Of a DNA stretch of 23,648 nucleotides, positions 8,246 through 15,442 are shown piece after piece (position 1 is the stretch's first letter; each line of letters opens with the position of its first letter). Position numbers and translations under genes: made by a program. Under the pieces are notes generated by a model that made no database searches, was not told the origin of the DNA, and saw only the letters and a list, made by a program, of their open reading frames with translations. The stretch comes from Kocuria sp. Lineage in GTDB: Bacteria; Actinomycetota; Actinomycetes; Actinomycetales; Micrococcaceae. The stretch lies in contig JAKDJD010000034.1 of the NCBI GenBank assembly GCA_030454085.1, positions 1 through 23,648 on the forward strand, in the 5' to 3' direction.

Positions 8246-8546
8246 ACCAGGTGCCGCGATCTCGGGAACCTTTCTTACCCTTTCTTGTTCCCCACTGGGC
8301 GGAGCAGGTCTGGGCGAATTCGCGAGAGAATGCCACCTCGTGGGACACGCCCTCCCGCCCCGGGGAGGCGATACATGGGGCAGCGCCACGGACGACGAGG
8401 CGGCGGCCAGCGTTCCCCTGTACTGCACGGTTCTGCGATCGTTGATCGGCGCCCGACGCGTCCTCACATTCCTTTGACTCAAATCACACTCGGACAGTCG
8501 ACCGCCGCATTGCCGCCTGTTCACGGTGGTGGCACAATCATCCTTC
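8246..8546 (+). other. gene-free spacer between flavin operon and kup, with hairpins
   Basis: I find no gene here. GGGAAC (8264-8269) and GTTCCC (8287-8292) form a dyad enclosing a pyrimidine stretch in which CTTTCTT occurs twice; it lies about 20 nt past the operon stop and could end transcription. CCTCCC (8351-8356) and GGGAGG (8363-8368) form a second hairpin. The long distance to kup would allow a leader or riboswitch. I looked for conserved blocks of the c-di-AMP (ydaO) riboswitch that precedes potassium transporter genes in other bacteria and did not recognise them. Confidence 0.4.
8510..8538 (+). promoter_or_regulatory. candidate kup promoter placed for a leaderless mRNA
   Basis: TTGCCG (8510-8515) and CACAAT (8533-8538) are separated by 17 bp. 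The expected start point falls within a few nt of an in-frame GTG at 8547. Match to consensus is moderate, so this is a suggestion. Confidence 0.35.
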
Positions 8547-10598
8547 GTGAATACGACATGTGGTTCTCATTCGGACCATTTTCCCTCGTCAAATAGCGAT
8601 TCTTCACCGGAGGACGAACCACTTCCGGAGGATCGACAGCACCCGGGGAATCACCCCCACCCGGAGGCCGGCACCAAGAACCGGACCATGGCCCTTCCTC
8701 TCGACGCACCCCGACCTCGGTCCAAGGCCCCTCTGGCTCTCGTGGTCGCCGCGATGGGCGTGGTCTTCGGCGACATCGGGACCAGTCCCCTCTACTCGAT
8801 ACAGACGGTTTTCAGCATTCACGGTGGCGCGGTCCGTGCGACGTCGGAGGACGTCCTGGGTGTGATTTCGATGGTCATCTGGTCCCTGCTGCTCATCGTG
8901 ACCCTTGCCTACATCGGATTCATCCTGCGCGCGGACAACCACGGCGAGGGCGGCATCCTGTCCCTCGCGGCCCTGATCCGGCACAAACTCGGCAAGACCT
9001 CGCACCGGGCAGGTGCCGCGGTCATCCTCGCGATCATCGGAGCCTCCCTCTTCTACGGCGACTCCCTGATCACGCCCGCCATCTCCGTGATGAGCGCGAT
9101 CGAGGGGATCGAAGTCGTGGATCCAGGATTCGCCGAGTACATCGTTCCCCTCTCCGCGCTGATCCTCACCGGTCTCTTCGTCGCCCAACGATGGGGAACC
9201 GGCAAGATCGGCACGGCTTTTGGACCGGTCATGGTCATGTGGTTCCTCGTCCTGCTTGTCCTGGGCCTGCCCAAGATCGTCGAGAACCCTTCGGTTCTCC
9301 GAGCCCTCTCGCCGACCTACGCCATCGCCTTCGCCCTGGACAGACCCTTTATCGCCTTCATTGCCCTGGGAGCGGTGGTCCTGGCCGTGACCGGTGTGGA
9401 AGCCCTCTATGCGGACATGGGCCACTTCGGCCGCCGGCCCATCATGCTGGGCTGGCTGTATCTGGTGCTCCCCGCCCTGGCCGTGAACTACCTCGGCCAG
9501 GGGGCGATGATCCTCGACAATCCGTCGACCATCACCAACCCGTTCTTCAACCTTGCCCCGCAGTGGGCGAGAATCCCCCTGGTGGTTCTGGCTGCCTGCG
9601 CGACCATCATCGCTTCCCAGGCTGTGATTTCGGGGGCCTTTTCCGTGTCTCGCCAGGCCACCCGCTCATCCCTGCTTCCGCGATTGCGCGTTGTGCAGAC
9701 GTCGCGTGAGCAAGGGGGCCAGATCTACATGCCCACCGTGAATCTCTTGTTGTTCCTGGGCGTCCTCACGCTCGTGTTGGTCTTCCGTTCCTCCGGAAAT
9801 CTGGCGGCGGCGTACGGGCTGTCCGTGACGGGGACTCTTCTGCTCGAACTCTCCTTGTTCCTGCTTCTGGCCCAAGCCGTGTGGAAATGGCCCTTCGTCA
9901 AGATCGCAGCGCTGGCTGTCTTCGTCGGCGGCCTCGAGATTCTGCTGTTCGGCGCGAATGCGGCCAAGGTTCTCTCCGGCGGCTGGCTGCCGTTGCTCAT
10001 CGCGGCGTGCTTCGTCGTCGTCATGATGACGTGGAAGCGCGGGTCACGCATCATGTGGGGCCGGAGGGCGGCGATGGAAGGTCCCGTCGAAACCTTCACC
10101 GAGCAGCTCGGGCGGTCCACCGTCCAGCGCGTTGCCGGGCTGGCCGTGTATCCGCACGGAAATCCCGCCACGGTTCCCCTGGCGCTCCGGAGAAATCTCG
10201 AGTCCAATCACGTGCTGCACGAGAACTGCGTGGTCATCACGATGAAGAACATCGGGGTCCCACATGTCCTTTCCGACCAGCGGATCACGGTCTCCCACCT
10301 GGGAGAGCCGGGCAACGGCATCGTGCACATCCTGTGCAAGGTCGGATTCAACGATTCCCAGGATGTCCCCCAGGCGCTTCGACTGGCGACCATGGAACAC
10401 CCAGAACTTGGCTTCGACCCGTCCGAGGCGATGTACATGCTCTCGGTGTTCCGCATCGAACCCGGGCAGGACAGTTGCATGCCGCGGCCGCAGAAGACGC
10501 TGTTCCGGTTCCTCGAGAAATTCTCGGCAAATCGGACGCAGGCCCTTCACCTTCCTCCGGAACGGACCACGGTCATGGGTGCCCAGGCCGAACTGTAG
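8547..10598 (+). CDS. kup: KUP-family potassium uptake transporter
   Basis: K+ uptake permease of the KUP/HAK/KT family, predicted to be a proton-coupled inner-membrane protein with about 12 membrane segments and a cytoplasmic C-terminal domain. The signature GVVFGDIGTSPLYS opens the core. Further near-identities to remembered E. coli Kup are RADNHGEGGILSL, FYGDSLITPAISVMSAIEGIE, VTGVEALYADMGHFGRRPI, NYLGQGAMILDNP, ATIIASQAVISGAFSVSRQA, NLAAAYGLSVTGT and LSGGWLPL. Start choice is uncertain. The GTG at 8547 gives 683 residues with an acidic, Pro-rich N-terminal tail and fits a leaderless promoter. ATG at 8688 gives 636 residues, close to E. coli length, but has no nearby SD. It converges with the MFS gene across only 18 bp. 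Confidence 0.95.
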   Translation: MNTTCGSHSDHFPSSNSDSSPEDEPLPEDRQHPGNHPHPEAGTKNRTMALPLDAPRPRSKAPLALVVAAMGVVFGDIGTSPLYSIQTVFSIHGGAVRATSEDVLGVISMVIWSLLLIVTLAYIGFILRADNHGEGGILSLAALIRHKLGKTSHRAGAAVILAIIGASLFYGDSLITPAISVMSAIEGIEVVDPGFAEYIVPLSALILTGLFVAQRWGTGKIGTAFGPVMVMWFLVLLVLGLPKIVENPSVLRALSPTYAIAFALDRPFIAFIALGAVVLAVTGVEALYADMGHFGRRPIMLGWLYLVLPALAVNYLGQGAMILDNPSTITNPFFNLAPQWARIPLVVLAACATIIASQAVISGAFSVSRQATRSSLLPRLRVVQTSREQGGQIYMPTVNLLLFLGVLTLVLVFRSSGNLAAAYGLSVTGTLLLELSLFLLLAQAVWKWPFVKIAALAVFVGGLEILLFGANAAKVLSGGWLPLLIAACFVVVMMTWKRGSRIMWGRRAAMEGPVETFTEQLGRSTVQRVAGLAVYPHGNPATVPLALRRNLESNHVLHENCVVITMKNIGVPHVLSDQRITVSHLGEPGNGIVHILCKVGFNDSQDVPQALRLATMEHPELGFDPSEAMYMLSVFRIEPGQDSCMPRPQKTLFRFLEKFSANRTQALHLPPERTTVMGAQAEL

Positions 10599-10616
10599 GC
10601 GGGAAGGGTCATCACC

Positions 10617-11972
10617 TCAGCGAGCGCGCTCCCGGAGGTACCGACGGGCCTTCGGGGTCTCGATGAGGATCATCGTTCCGCCGAGGACCCACAACGGGAT
10701 CTGAACGGACATGGCCGCTTTGAAGCCTTCGAGGGAATAGGTGTCCGGGGTTCCGGCGTGCATGAGGTCGAGAACCAGGCCGATGCCCAACACGGTGATC
10801 AGCGCCGCGCTGAAGCCACCCATGTTGACCAGGCCGGTCGCGACGCCGCGCTGACGTTTCGGCGCGTGGGTTCGCACGATGTCGAACGCGACCATGGACA
10901 GCGGGATCCCGACGCTCATGATGACGCCGTAGACGGCGGTGACCCCGAAGGGTGCCGTACCGGGCCAGATGAGCAGGACCAGCCAGGATGCGAACATGAC
11001 GAGCACGCCACCGAGAGCGAGCATCACGCGGTGTTCGGAGTACTTGGAGAGAATCGGCCCGAAAAGCAGCGCGCCGACCATGGAAGCCACGATGGCGATG
11101 TTGAGGATCGTGTGGGCCGCGGCGTCGGAGTATCCCAGGCCGCCCGTCAGGAACGGGGTGCCCCACAGGAGCAGAAAGCTGTCCGGCGCGAACATGGTCG
11201 AGAAATGGACCCAGAATGCCAGACGGACGCCCGGCCGTTTCATGAGGGAGGCCACGGCCGGTCGGATGCCGCTGGATCCGGGCCCGACCACCGGCAGGAC
11301 TTCCGTGAGAATAATCGGACCGGTATCGGCCTGGAAGGTGGTTCCGGCGGTCTGGATGTCGGTTTTCCTGCCGGTCAGACGCTCGAGGATGGTTCCGGCC
11401 CCGGGGCCGTCCCGCATGGTGATCGCGACCAGGAGCAGGATGACGACGCCGATGGCCGTCAGGCTCGCGAACCCCGAGAACCACCCGAAAGCGCCGATCA
11501 CGGCGGCCAGAGGCGCCACGGCCACGAGCTGACCGACTTGCCCGGCGAGACCCGTGATCTGGTTGACGAGGGGGGTCTGCTTCCGTGTGAACCACTCGGC
11601 GACCAGTCGAACCACGGACGTGAAGATGCACGCATCCCCCGCACCGAGGAGGATGCGGGCGAAGATGGCGACGGGGATCAGGCTGGTCGTGGCCAGGACG
11701 AGTTGGCCCACGGCCATGAGGAGCATGCCCGAAGCGATCACCCACGAGGTGCCGAAGCGGTCCAGGCACACCCCCACCGGGATCTGACACAACGCGTACA
11801 CGACGAGCTGAAGCACCAGAAACGAGGACAGAACCGTTGCTTCGGCCCCGAAATGCTCCTGGGCCGCGGGCCCGAGGGCTGAGAACGAGCTCCTGTTGAT
11901 CAGGGCCAGCATGTATGCGGCCAGGCCAACGCCCCACATCAGCCATTTGATATGCAGTCTCCGGGTCATCAT
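10617..11972 (-). CDS. major facilitator superfamily transporter
   Basis: MFS permease of 451 residues with about 12 hydrophobic segments in two halves. The N-half shows LINRSSFSALGPAAQEHFG followed by FLVLQLVVYALCQIPVGVCLDRFG, the D-R-x-G loop between helices 2 and 3, and ARILLGAGDACIFTSVVRLVAEWF, which resembles the anion:cation and metabolite symporter branch. A cytoplasmic loop of about 60 residues (195-250) separates the halves. ATG at 11972 was chosen because TACAGT lies 6 nt upstream, suggesting leaderless translation; a TTG 7 codons earlier and an ATG one codon later are alternatives. The substrate is not predictable. It lies 106 bp downstream of the MDR gene on the same strand. Confidence 0.85.
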   Translation of the reverse strand: MMTRRLHIKWLMWGVGLAAYMLALINRSSFSALGPAAQEHFGAEATVLSSFLVLQLVVYALCQIPVGVCLDRFGTSWVIASGMLLMAVGQLVLATTSLIPVAIFARILLGAGDACIFTSVVRLVAEWFTRKQTPLVNQITGLAGQVGQLVAVAPLAAVIGAFGWFSGFASLTAIGVVILLLVAITMRDGPGAGTILERLTGRKTDIQTAGTTFQADTGPIILTEVLPVVGPGSSGIRPAVASLMKRPGVRLAFWVHFSTMFAPDSFLLLWGTPFLTGGLGYSDAAAHTILNIAIVASMVGALLFGPILSKYSEHRVMLALGGVLVMFASWLVLLIWPGTAPFGVTAVYGVIMSVGIPLSMVAFDIVRTHAPKRQRGVATGLVNMGGFSAALITVLGIGLVLDLMHAGTPDTYSLEGFKAAMSVQIPLWVLGGTMILIETPKARRYLRERAR

Positions 11973-11978
11973 GGGTTG

Positions 11979-11984
11979 ACTGTA
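11979..11984 (-). promoter_or_regulatory. -10 element, leaderless start of the MFS gene
   Basis: TACAGT on the minus strand is followed by 6 nt and then ATG. It fits the TANNNT -10 of actinobacterial promoters at the distance that puts transcription start on the start codon. No clear -35 is seen. The same hexamer precedes two other genes here. Confidence 0.45.
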
Positions 11985-12078
11985 TCGTCCCAAGTGACCT
12001 GGGGGTCCAGAGGTGACGCATCCTTTCCGCGCGGCGTGCCGCGGCCGACGCCGTTGTCGCCCCCGGGTGCCGATGGAA

Positions 12079-13023
12079 TCAGGCGGTCATGTCCAACACG
12101 ATCCGGCCGCGTACTCCCCCGGCCTCGAGTAGACGGTGCGCCTCCGCCGCTTCGGCCGCCGGGAGGATTTCGGCGACGCGCAGGGTGAGGATCCCGTTCT
12201 CCGCCTGGTCACGAAGGGTCGAAAGCATGGCCCGGTCTTCTGCCACGTCCCAGACCATGACCGGGTGTACGTCGATCCCTCGGGCGCCGTCGCCCTTGTA
12301 GCCACGGAAGGTGGCCACGGCTCCACCGTCCTTGACCGCCGGGAGGACCTGCTCCGACTGGATCGAGGCGTCAGCCAAGCCATCGACGCCGGAGGGGAAG
12401 AGATCGCGGATGCGGTCCGCAACATCATTGCCGCGTCGAACGAGGTGATCTGCGCCGAGGGTCCGCACGAGATCCTCGTCCTTCTCCGCCGCGTCGGCGA
12501 CGACATCCAACCCGTCGGCTTTGGCGAGCTGGATGATGTACCCGCCCAGGGTTCCTGCCGCTCCGGTCACCGCCAGGGTTTGGCCGGGTTCGAGACCCAG
12601 AAGGTCCAGTGCACGCCGTGCGGTCAGCGCGTTCATGGGCAGGGTCGAGGCCGCGGCGTCCGAAGCGTTCGACGGCGCTCGGACCACCGACCCCTGAGGC
12701 AGAACGATCTCTTCCCGATATGCGCCGTGCTGCCCTCGGGGCTGGACGATGCCGACCACGCGGTCTCCCGGTTCGAGATCGGCGTCGGTGTCCGGGCCGA
12801 GTTCGACCACGGTTCCCGCGATATCCATGCCGGGAACGTCTCCGGGGTCCTCGGCCCGATCAGCCTTCGACCGCTGCCCGGCGCGAACGCCCGTATCGGT
12901 CGGACTCACGGCGAAGGCCGTCACCGCGACGCGGATCTGTCCGGGCCCGAGGTCTTCTGCCGGAACATCGATGGGGTGGAGGGCATCAGGCCCTCCGTAC
13001 TGGGTTACTCCGTATGCACGCAT
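12079..13023 (-). CDS. quinone oxidoreductase-like MDR family NADP-dependent reductase
   Basis: Zinc-free medium-chain dehydrogenase/reductase of 314 residues. The N-terminal GroES-like part includes YGGPDALHPIDVP, GQIRVAVTAFAVSPTDTGVRAG and VPGMDIAGTVVELG. The nucleotide-binding half has VTGAAGTLGGYIIQLAKADGLDV with the AAGxxGG turn at about 155-161, typical of NADPH-binding quinone oxidoreductases. The C-terminus ILPAAEAAEAHRLLEAGGVRGRIVLDM is the family's closing motif. Zinc-ligand cysteines are absent. The likely role is reduction of quinones or enones. ATG at 13023 is preceded by no SD but by a good promoter at leaderless spacing. It is divergent from the DNA glycosylase gene, with 106 bp between starts. 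Confidence 0.88.
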   Translation of the reverse strand: MRAYGVTQYGGPDALHPIDVPAEDLGPGQIRVAVTAFAVSPTDTGVRAGQRSKADRAEDPGDVPGMDIAGTVVELGPDTDADLEPGDRVVGIVQPRGQHGAYREEIVLPQGSVVRAPSNASDAAASTLPMNALTARRALDLLGLEPGQTLAVTGAAGTLGGYIIQLAKADGLDVVADAAEKDEDLVRTLGADHLVRRGNDVADRIRDLFPSGVDGLADASIQSEQVLPAVKDGGAVATFRGYKGDGARGIDVHPVMVWDVAEDRAMLSTLRDQAENGILTLRVAEILPAAEAAEAHRLLEAGGVRGRIVLDMTA

Positions 13024-13029
13024 GTATTC

Positions 13030-13058
13030 GGTCTAGCACCGGAACTGCCAAGCCTCAA
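13030..13058 (-). promoter_or_regulatory. promoter of the MDR gene, leaderless spacing
   Basis: On the minus strand TTGAGG (13053-13058) and TAGACC (13030-13035) are separated by exactly 17 bp, and the -10 ends 6 nt before the ATG. The -35 matches TTGACA at four of six positions. Confidence 0.5.
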
Positions 13059-13116
13059 TGGTCGTCGGTCATCCTGCGCAACCGAAAGGTCCGCGTCGCA
13101 GCTCCGGACGCCCGCG

Positions 13117-13122
13117 TACAGT
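13117..13122 (+). promoter_or_regulatory. -10 element, leaderless start of the glycosylase gene
   Basis: TACAGT is followed by 7 nt and ATG at 13130, with no Shine-Dalgarno. A convincing -35 is not visible. It supports this ATG over the longer open frame. Confidence 0.45.
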
Positions 13123-13129
13123 GGGCACC

Positions 13130-13867
13130 ATGAGCCCCAACGTCCCGGACCACTTGGCCAACCGCGAACGGTCGTCGTCGAACGTCTGGGAACCGTGGCG
13201 GGCCGCATCGCCCCTGGACGGCCGACGGCCGTCGAAAAAGGAGCTCGGGGACGCGATTGAGTCCGGTCTCGGGCGCGAGGACGTCCTCCCCTGGCCGCGG
13301 GACGAACAGAACTCCGGGTGGATTCGATTGCTCGTCGTCGGCATCAACCCCAGCCCATGGACCGCTGCCGTGAATGCTCCCTTCGCCCGGCCCGGAAATC
13401 GTTTCTGGTCCTCGCTCGAGGAAGCGGGGATTCTTCCGACGCGCGTCGATGCGTCGCGGGGGCTCTCACGGGAGGACGAGCGGATGCTGACGGACCGCGG
13501 GATCGGGGTCACCAACTTCGTCACCCGCCCTTCGGCCCGCGCCGACGAGCTATCCGTCGAGGAACTGCGCGACGGCGGGGCCGACCTCGTCACCCGCGTG
13601 CGCACCATCAGGCCACGGGCCGTCGCGGTCGTGGGTATCACCGCGTACCGTCAGGCGTTTTCGATGCCGAAGGCCGTCATGGGCCGCCAGGAGACGACCG
13701 TCGTGCCGCCAGGCTGGCCTGACGACGTCGAGCTGTGGGTTCTGCCCAATCCGAGCGGACTCAACGCCCACGAAACCGTGAGCTCCCTGGCCGAGAAGTG
13801 GCGCGCGGTCTGGGATTCCGCCGCCCCAACCGACCTCGCGTGGGTGAGGCCTCAGGCCAACGCGTAA
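13130..13867 (+). CDS. mug: mismatch-specific uracil/thymine DNA glycosylase (Mug/TDG family)
   Basis: DNA repair enzyme of 245 residues in the Mug/TDG branch of the uracil-DNA glycosylase superfamily, removing U or T from G mismatches and related lesions. Visible motifs are LLVVGINPSPWTAA (GINPS at 71-75, the family's catalytic-loop motif with Asn73) followed by FARPGNRFWSSLEEAGI, then ITAYRQAF, and VLPNPSGLNAH (about 205-214), the minor-groove wedge motif. A roughly 60-residue N-terminal stretch precedes the core and is not seen in E. coli Mug (168 residues). The ATG was chosen by the leaderless promoter signature. The gene converges with the SDR gene, separated by 63 bp, where an inverted repeat spans the stop codon. 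Confidence 0.9.
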   Translation: MSPNVPDHLANRERSSSNVWEPWRAASPLDGRRPSKKELGDAIESGLGREDVLPWPRDEQNSGWIRLLVVGINPSPWTAAVNAPFARPGNRFWSSLEEAGILPTRVDASRGLSREDERMLTDRGIGVTNFVTRPSARADELSVEELRDGGADLVTRVRTIRPRAVAVVGITAYRQAFSMPKAVMGRQETTVVPPGWPDDVELWVLPNPSGLNAHETVSSLAEKWRAVWDSAAPTDLAWVRPQANA

Positions 13868-13889
13868 CGACGCACTGGCCCGAGGCCTC
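13846..13889. terminator. inverted repeat at the convergent mug / SDR ends
   Basis: GAGGCCTCAGGCC (13846-13858) and GGCCCGAGGCCTC (13877-13889) pair at 12 of 13 positions around an 18-nt loop that contains the mug TAA. A bidirectional terminator is a reasonable reading. There is no T-tract, and each arm also contains a smaller palindrome (AGGCCT). Confidence 0.4.
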
Positions 13890-13930
13890 GGTCTGCACCT
13901 GGGACAGGGAACGACCCCCGTCCGGAGTGA

Positions 13931-14686
13931 TCACCGGGTCGTGTACCCGCCGTTGGCGAAGATCGTCTGCCCCGTGATCCACCAGCCGTCCGTGGCCAGG
14001 AACCGCACGATCGGAGCGATGTCCTCGATCTGCGTCAGCTGATTGCCCATGGCCTGGGACTTGTGGAACTCGACGCGCTCCGGCGTCTCCTGACCGTAGA
14101 AGAACGGGGTGTCCATGGGACCCGGTGCCACGGCCGTCACCGAAATTCCGCGCTCAGCCAATTCCTTGGCGGCCGCACGCGTGAAGTGCTCGACGGGCGA
14201 CTTGCCGCCGGCGTAGGTCGAGTACCCATCGGTGAATGCGGCGAGAAGCGCCGTGACGATCGTGACGATCTTGCCCCCATCGGCCAGGTGCTGCCCCGCT
14301 TCCTTAATGAAGAAGTAGGCCGACTTCGAGTTGATGTCGAACATCGAATCGTATTCTTCTTCGGTGGTCTCCGCCATCGGCTTGCGCAGAACCTTGCCGA
14401 CGGTGTTGACCGCGACGTCAAGGGTGCCCAGGGCCTTCTCGGCGTCGTCGAAGAGGCGGGTCACGTTCGCCGGAACGGTCAGGTCCGCTTGGAACATTTC
14501 GGCACGGCCACCGGACGCTCTGACGGCATCCACGGTCTGCTCGGCATCCGAACGGGTTGCCTCCGAGTTGAAGTGGACGGCTACGTTGGCCCCGACCTCG
14601 GCAGCCTGCCGGGCGATGAGGCCGCCCAGGTTCTTGGCCCCGCCAGCAATGAGAACGTTCTTCCCTGACAATGTGTGCTCGCTCAT
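13931..14686 (-). CDS. short-chain dehydrogenase/reductase
   Basis: NAD(P)-dependent oxidoreductase of 251 residues with a classical SDR layout. The cofactor turn is LIAGGAKNLGG (residues 13-22), a variant of GxxxGxG. D68 in FQADLT, and NTVGK (94-98) in place of NNAG, follow the usual order. The catalytic Y158-x3-K162 lies in YSTYAGGK, and VTAVAPGPMDTPFF is the post-catalytic loop. The position 13 residues before Tyr158, normally Ser, is Thr145, which is an oddity. ATG at 14686 has GGAGGT about 6 nt upstream; a GTG just before it is less well spaced. It is divergent from the TetR gene and probably under its control, together with hchA. Confidence 0.9.
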   Translation of the reverse strand: MSEHTLSGKNVLIAGGAKNLGGLIARQAAEVGANVAVHFNSEATRSDAEQTVDAVRASGGRAEMFQADLTVPANVTRLFDDAEKALGTLDVAVNTVGKVLRKPMAETTEEEYDSMFDINSKSAYFFIKEAGQHLADGGKIVTIVTALLAAFTDGYSTYAGGKSPVEHFTRAAAKELAERGISVTAVAPGPMDTPFFYGQETPERVEFHKSQAMGNQLTQIEDIAPIVRFLATDGWWITGQTIFANGGYTTR

Positions 14687-14705
14687 CACGCACCTCCAAA
14701 TCGTT

Positions 14706-14748
14706 GTTACATGTTCTTATAACGTTGCTATATTCGTTACCATAACAG
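14706..14748. promoter_or_regulatory. SDR/TetR divergent promoter with repeated GTTA/TAAC half-sites
   Basis: This AT-rich 63-bp gap in GC-rich DNA contains overlapping dyads. GTTA at 14706-14709 and TAAC at 14721-14724 bracket the first. TAACG and CGTTA around a 10-nt spacer form the second (about 14721-14740). GTTA-CCA-TAAC forms the third (about 14736-14746). On the plus strand TACCAT (14738-14743) lies 6 nt before the TetR ATG, a leaderless-type -10 inside the last dyad. This is what an autoregulated TetR operator would look like; the exact site is not determined. Confidence 0.5.
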
Positions 14749-14749
14749 C

Positions 14750-15442
14750 ATGGCTGACACGACGGAAAGAGGCACCAGGGATCGATTGATCCTCGCGGCG
14801 GGGGCCCTCGTCGCCGCATCACCCGGCGAGGAGTTTTCGCTGCGCGCCGTGTGCGATGCTGCCGGCGTCAAGATGCCGACGCTGTATCACTTCTTCGGAT
14901 CGAAGCAGGGGCTCATCGACGCCGTCGTCGACTACGGTTTCGATCTCTATCTGGGCAAGAAGTCGTCCATGGAATCATCCGGGGACCCGATCCAGGACAT
15001 TCGCGAAGGCTGGGACGCACACGTCGAATTCGGGCTGGCGAATCCGGGCTTTTACACGCTGATGTACGGAACGGTCAGCCCTGGACACTCGCCCGCGCCC
15101 CAGGACAAAGCAGCGCGTCTTCTCCGCGAGCTCACGGCACGGGCGGCCGATCAGAATCGGCTGGCGGTTTCCTCTGAGCAGGCGGCCGCGCACATCCTGT
15201 CGACGAACATCGGCGTGACCCTCCGGCAGATCATTCTGGCCGAAGCGGACCCGGAGCTCTCGGCGGCCGTACGCGAAGGAGTTCTGGCCGCGATCACGGA
15301 TACCGCGGGGCCGGAACGGAACCCGATTGCCTCGACTATTGAAATTGCCGCCTCACAAGCCGATACGCTGGGGAGCACCGAGACAAGATTGCTGATCGAA
15401 TGGCTTACCGCCCTCGAACGTGCGAAAGGAACCTCAGCATGA
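14750..15442 (+). CDS. TetR/AcrR-family transcriptional regulator
   Basis: One-component regulator of 230 residues. The N-terminal helix-turn-helix is plain: RDRLILAAGALVAASPGEEFSLRAVCDAAGVKMPTLYHFFGSKQGLIDAVV, with the recognition helix around residues 40-50. The C-terminal ligand-binding part is helical and unassigned; it includes VEFGLANPGFYTLMYG, a pattern frequent in this family. Cys37 lies in the helix-turn-helix. There is no SD; a -10-like TACCAT lies 6 nt upstream, so the mRNA may be leaderless. The stop overlaps the hchA start as ATGA, so regulator and HchA are coupled. It is divergent from the SDR gene. Repression of both directions, relieved by an electrophile or carbonyl, is inferred from context. 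Confidence 0.88.
   Translation: MADTTERGTRDRLILAAGALVAASPGEEFSLRAVCDAAGVKMPTLYHFFGSKQGLIDAVVDYGFDLYLGKKSSMESSGDPIQDIREGWDAHVEFGLANPGFYTLMYGTVSPGHSPAPQDKAARLLRELTARAADQNRLAVSSEQAAAHILSTNIGVTLRQIILAEADPELSAAVREGVLAAITDTAGPERNPIASTIEIAASQADTLGSTETRLLIEWLTALERAKGTSA

Noticed and set aside
6404..8524. Minus-strand open frame of about 700 codons opposite the FAD-binding protein
   Set aside because: A product of high GC content in the antisense frame; no family motif, no SD, and the plus-strand gene has a clear Rossmann motif and operon context.
8246..8546. c-di-AMP (ydaO-type) riboswitch before kup
   Set aside because: Biologically plausible, but I could not recognise its conserved blocks; a covariance-model search would decide.
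10612..12021. Minus-strand open frame overlapping the MFS gene in another frame
   Set aside because: Arg/Gly/Pro/His-rich translation typical of an off-frame reading; the MFS frame has clear membrane segments.
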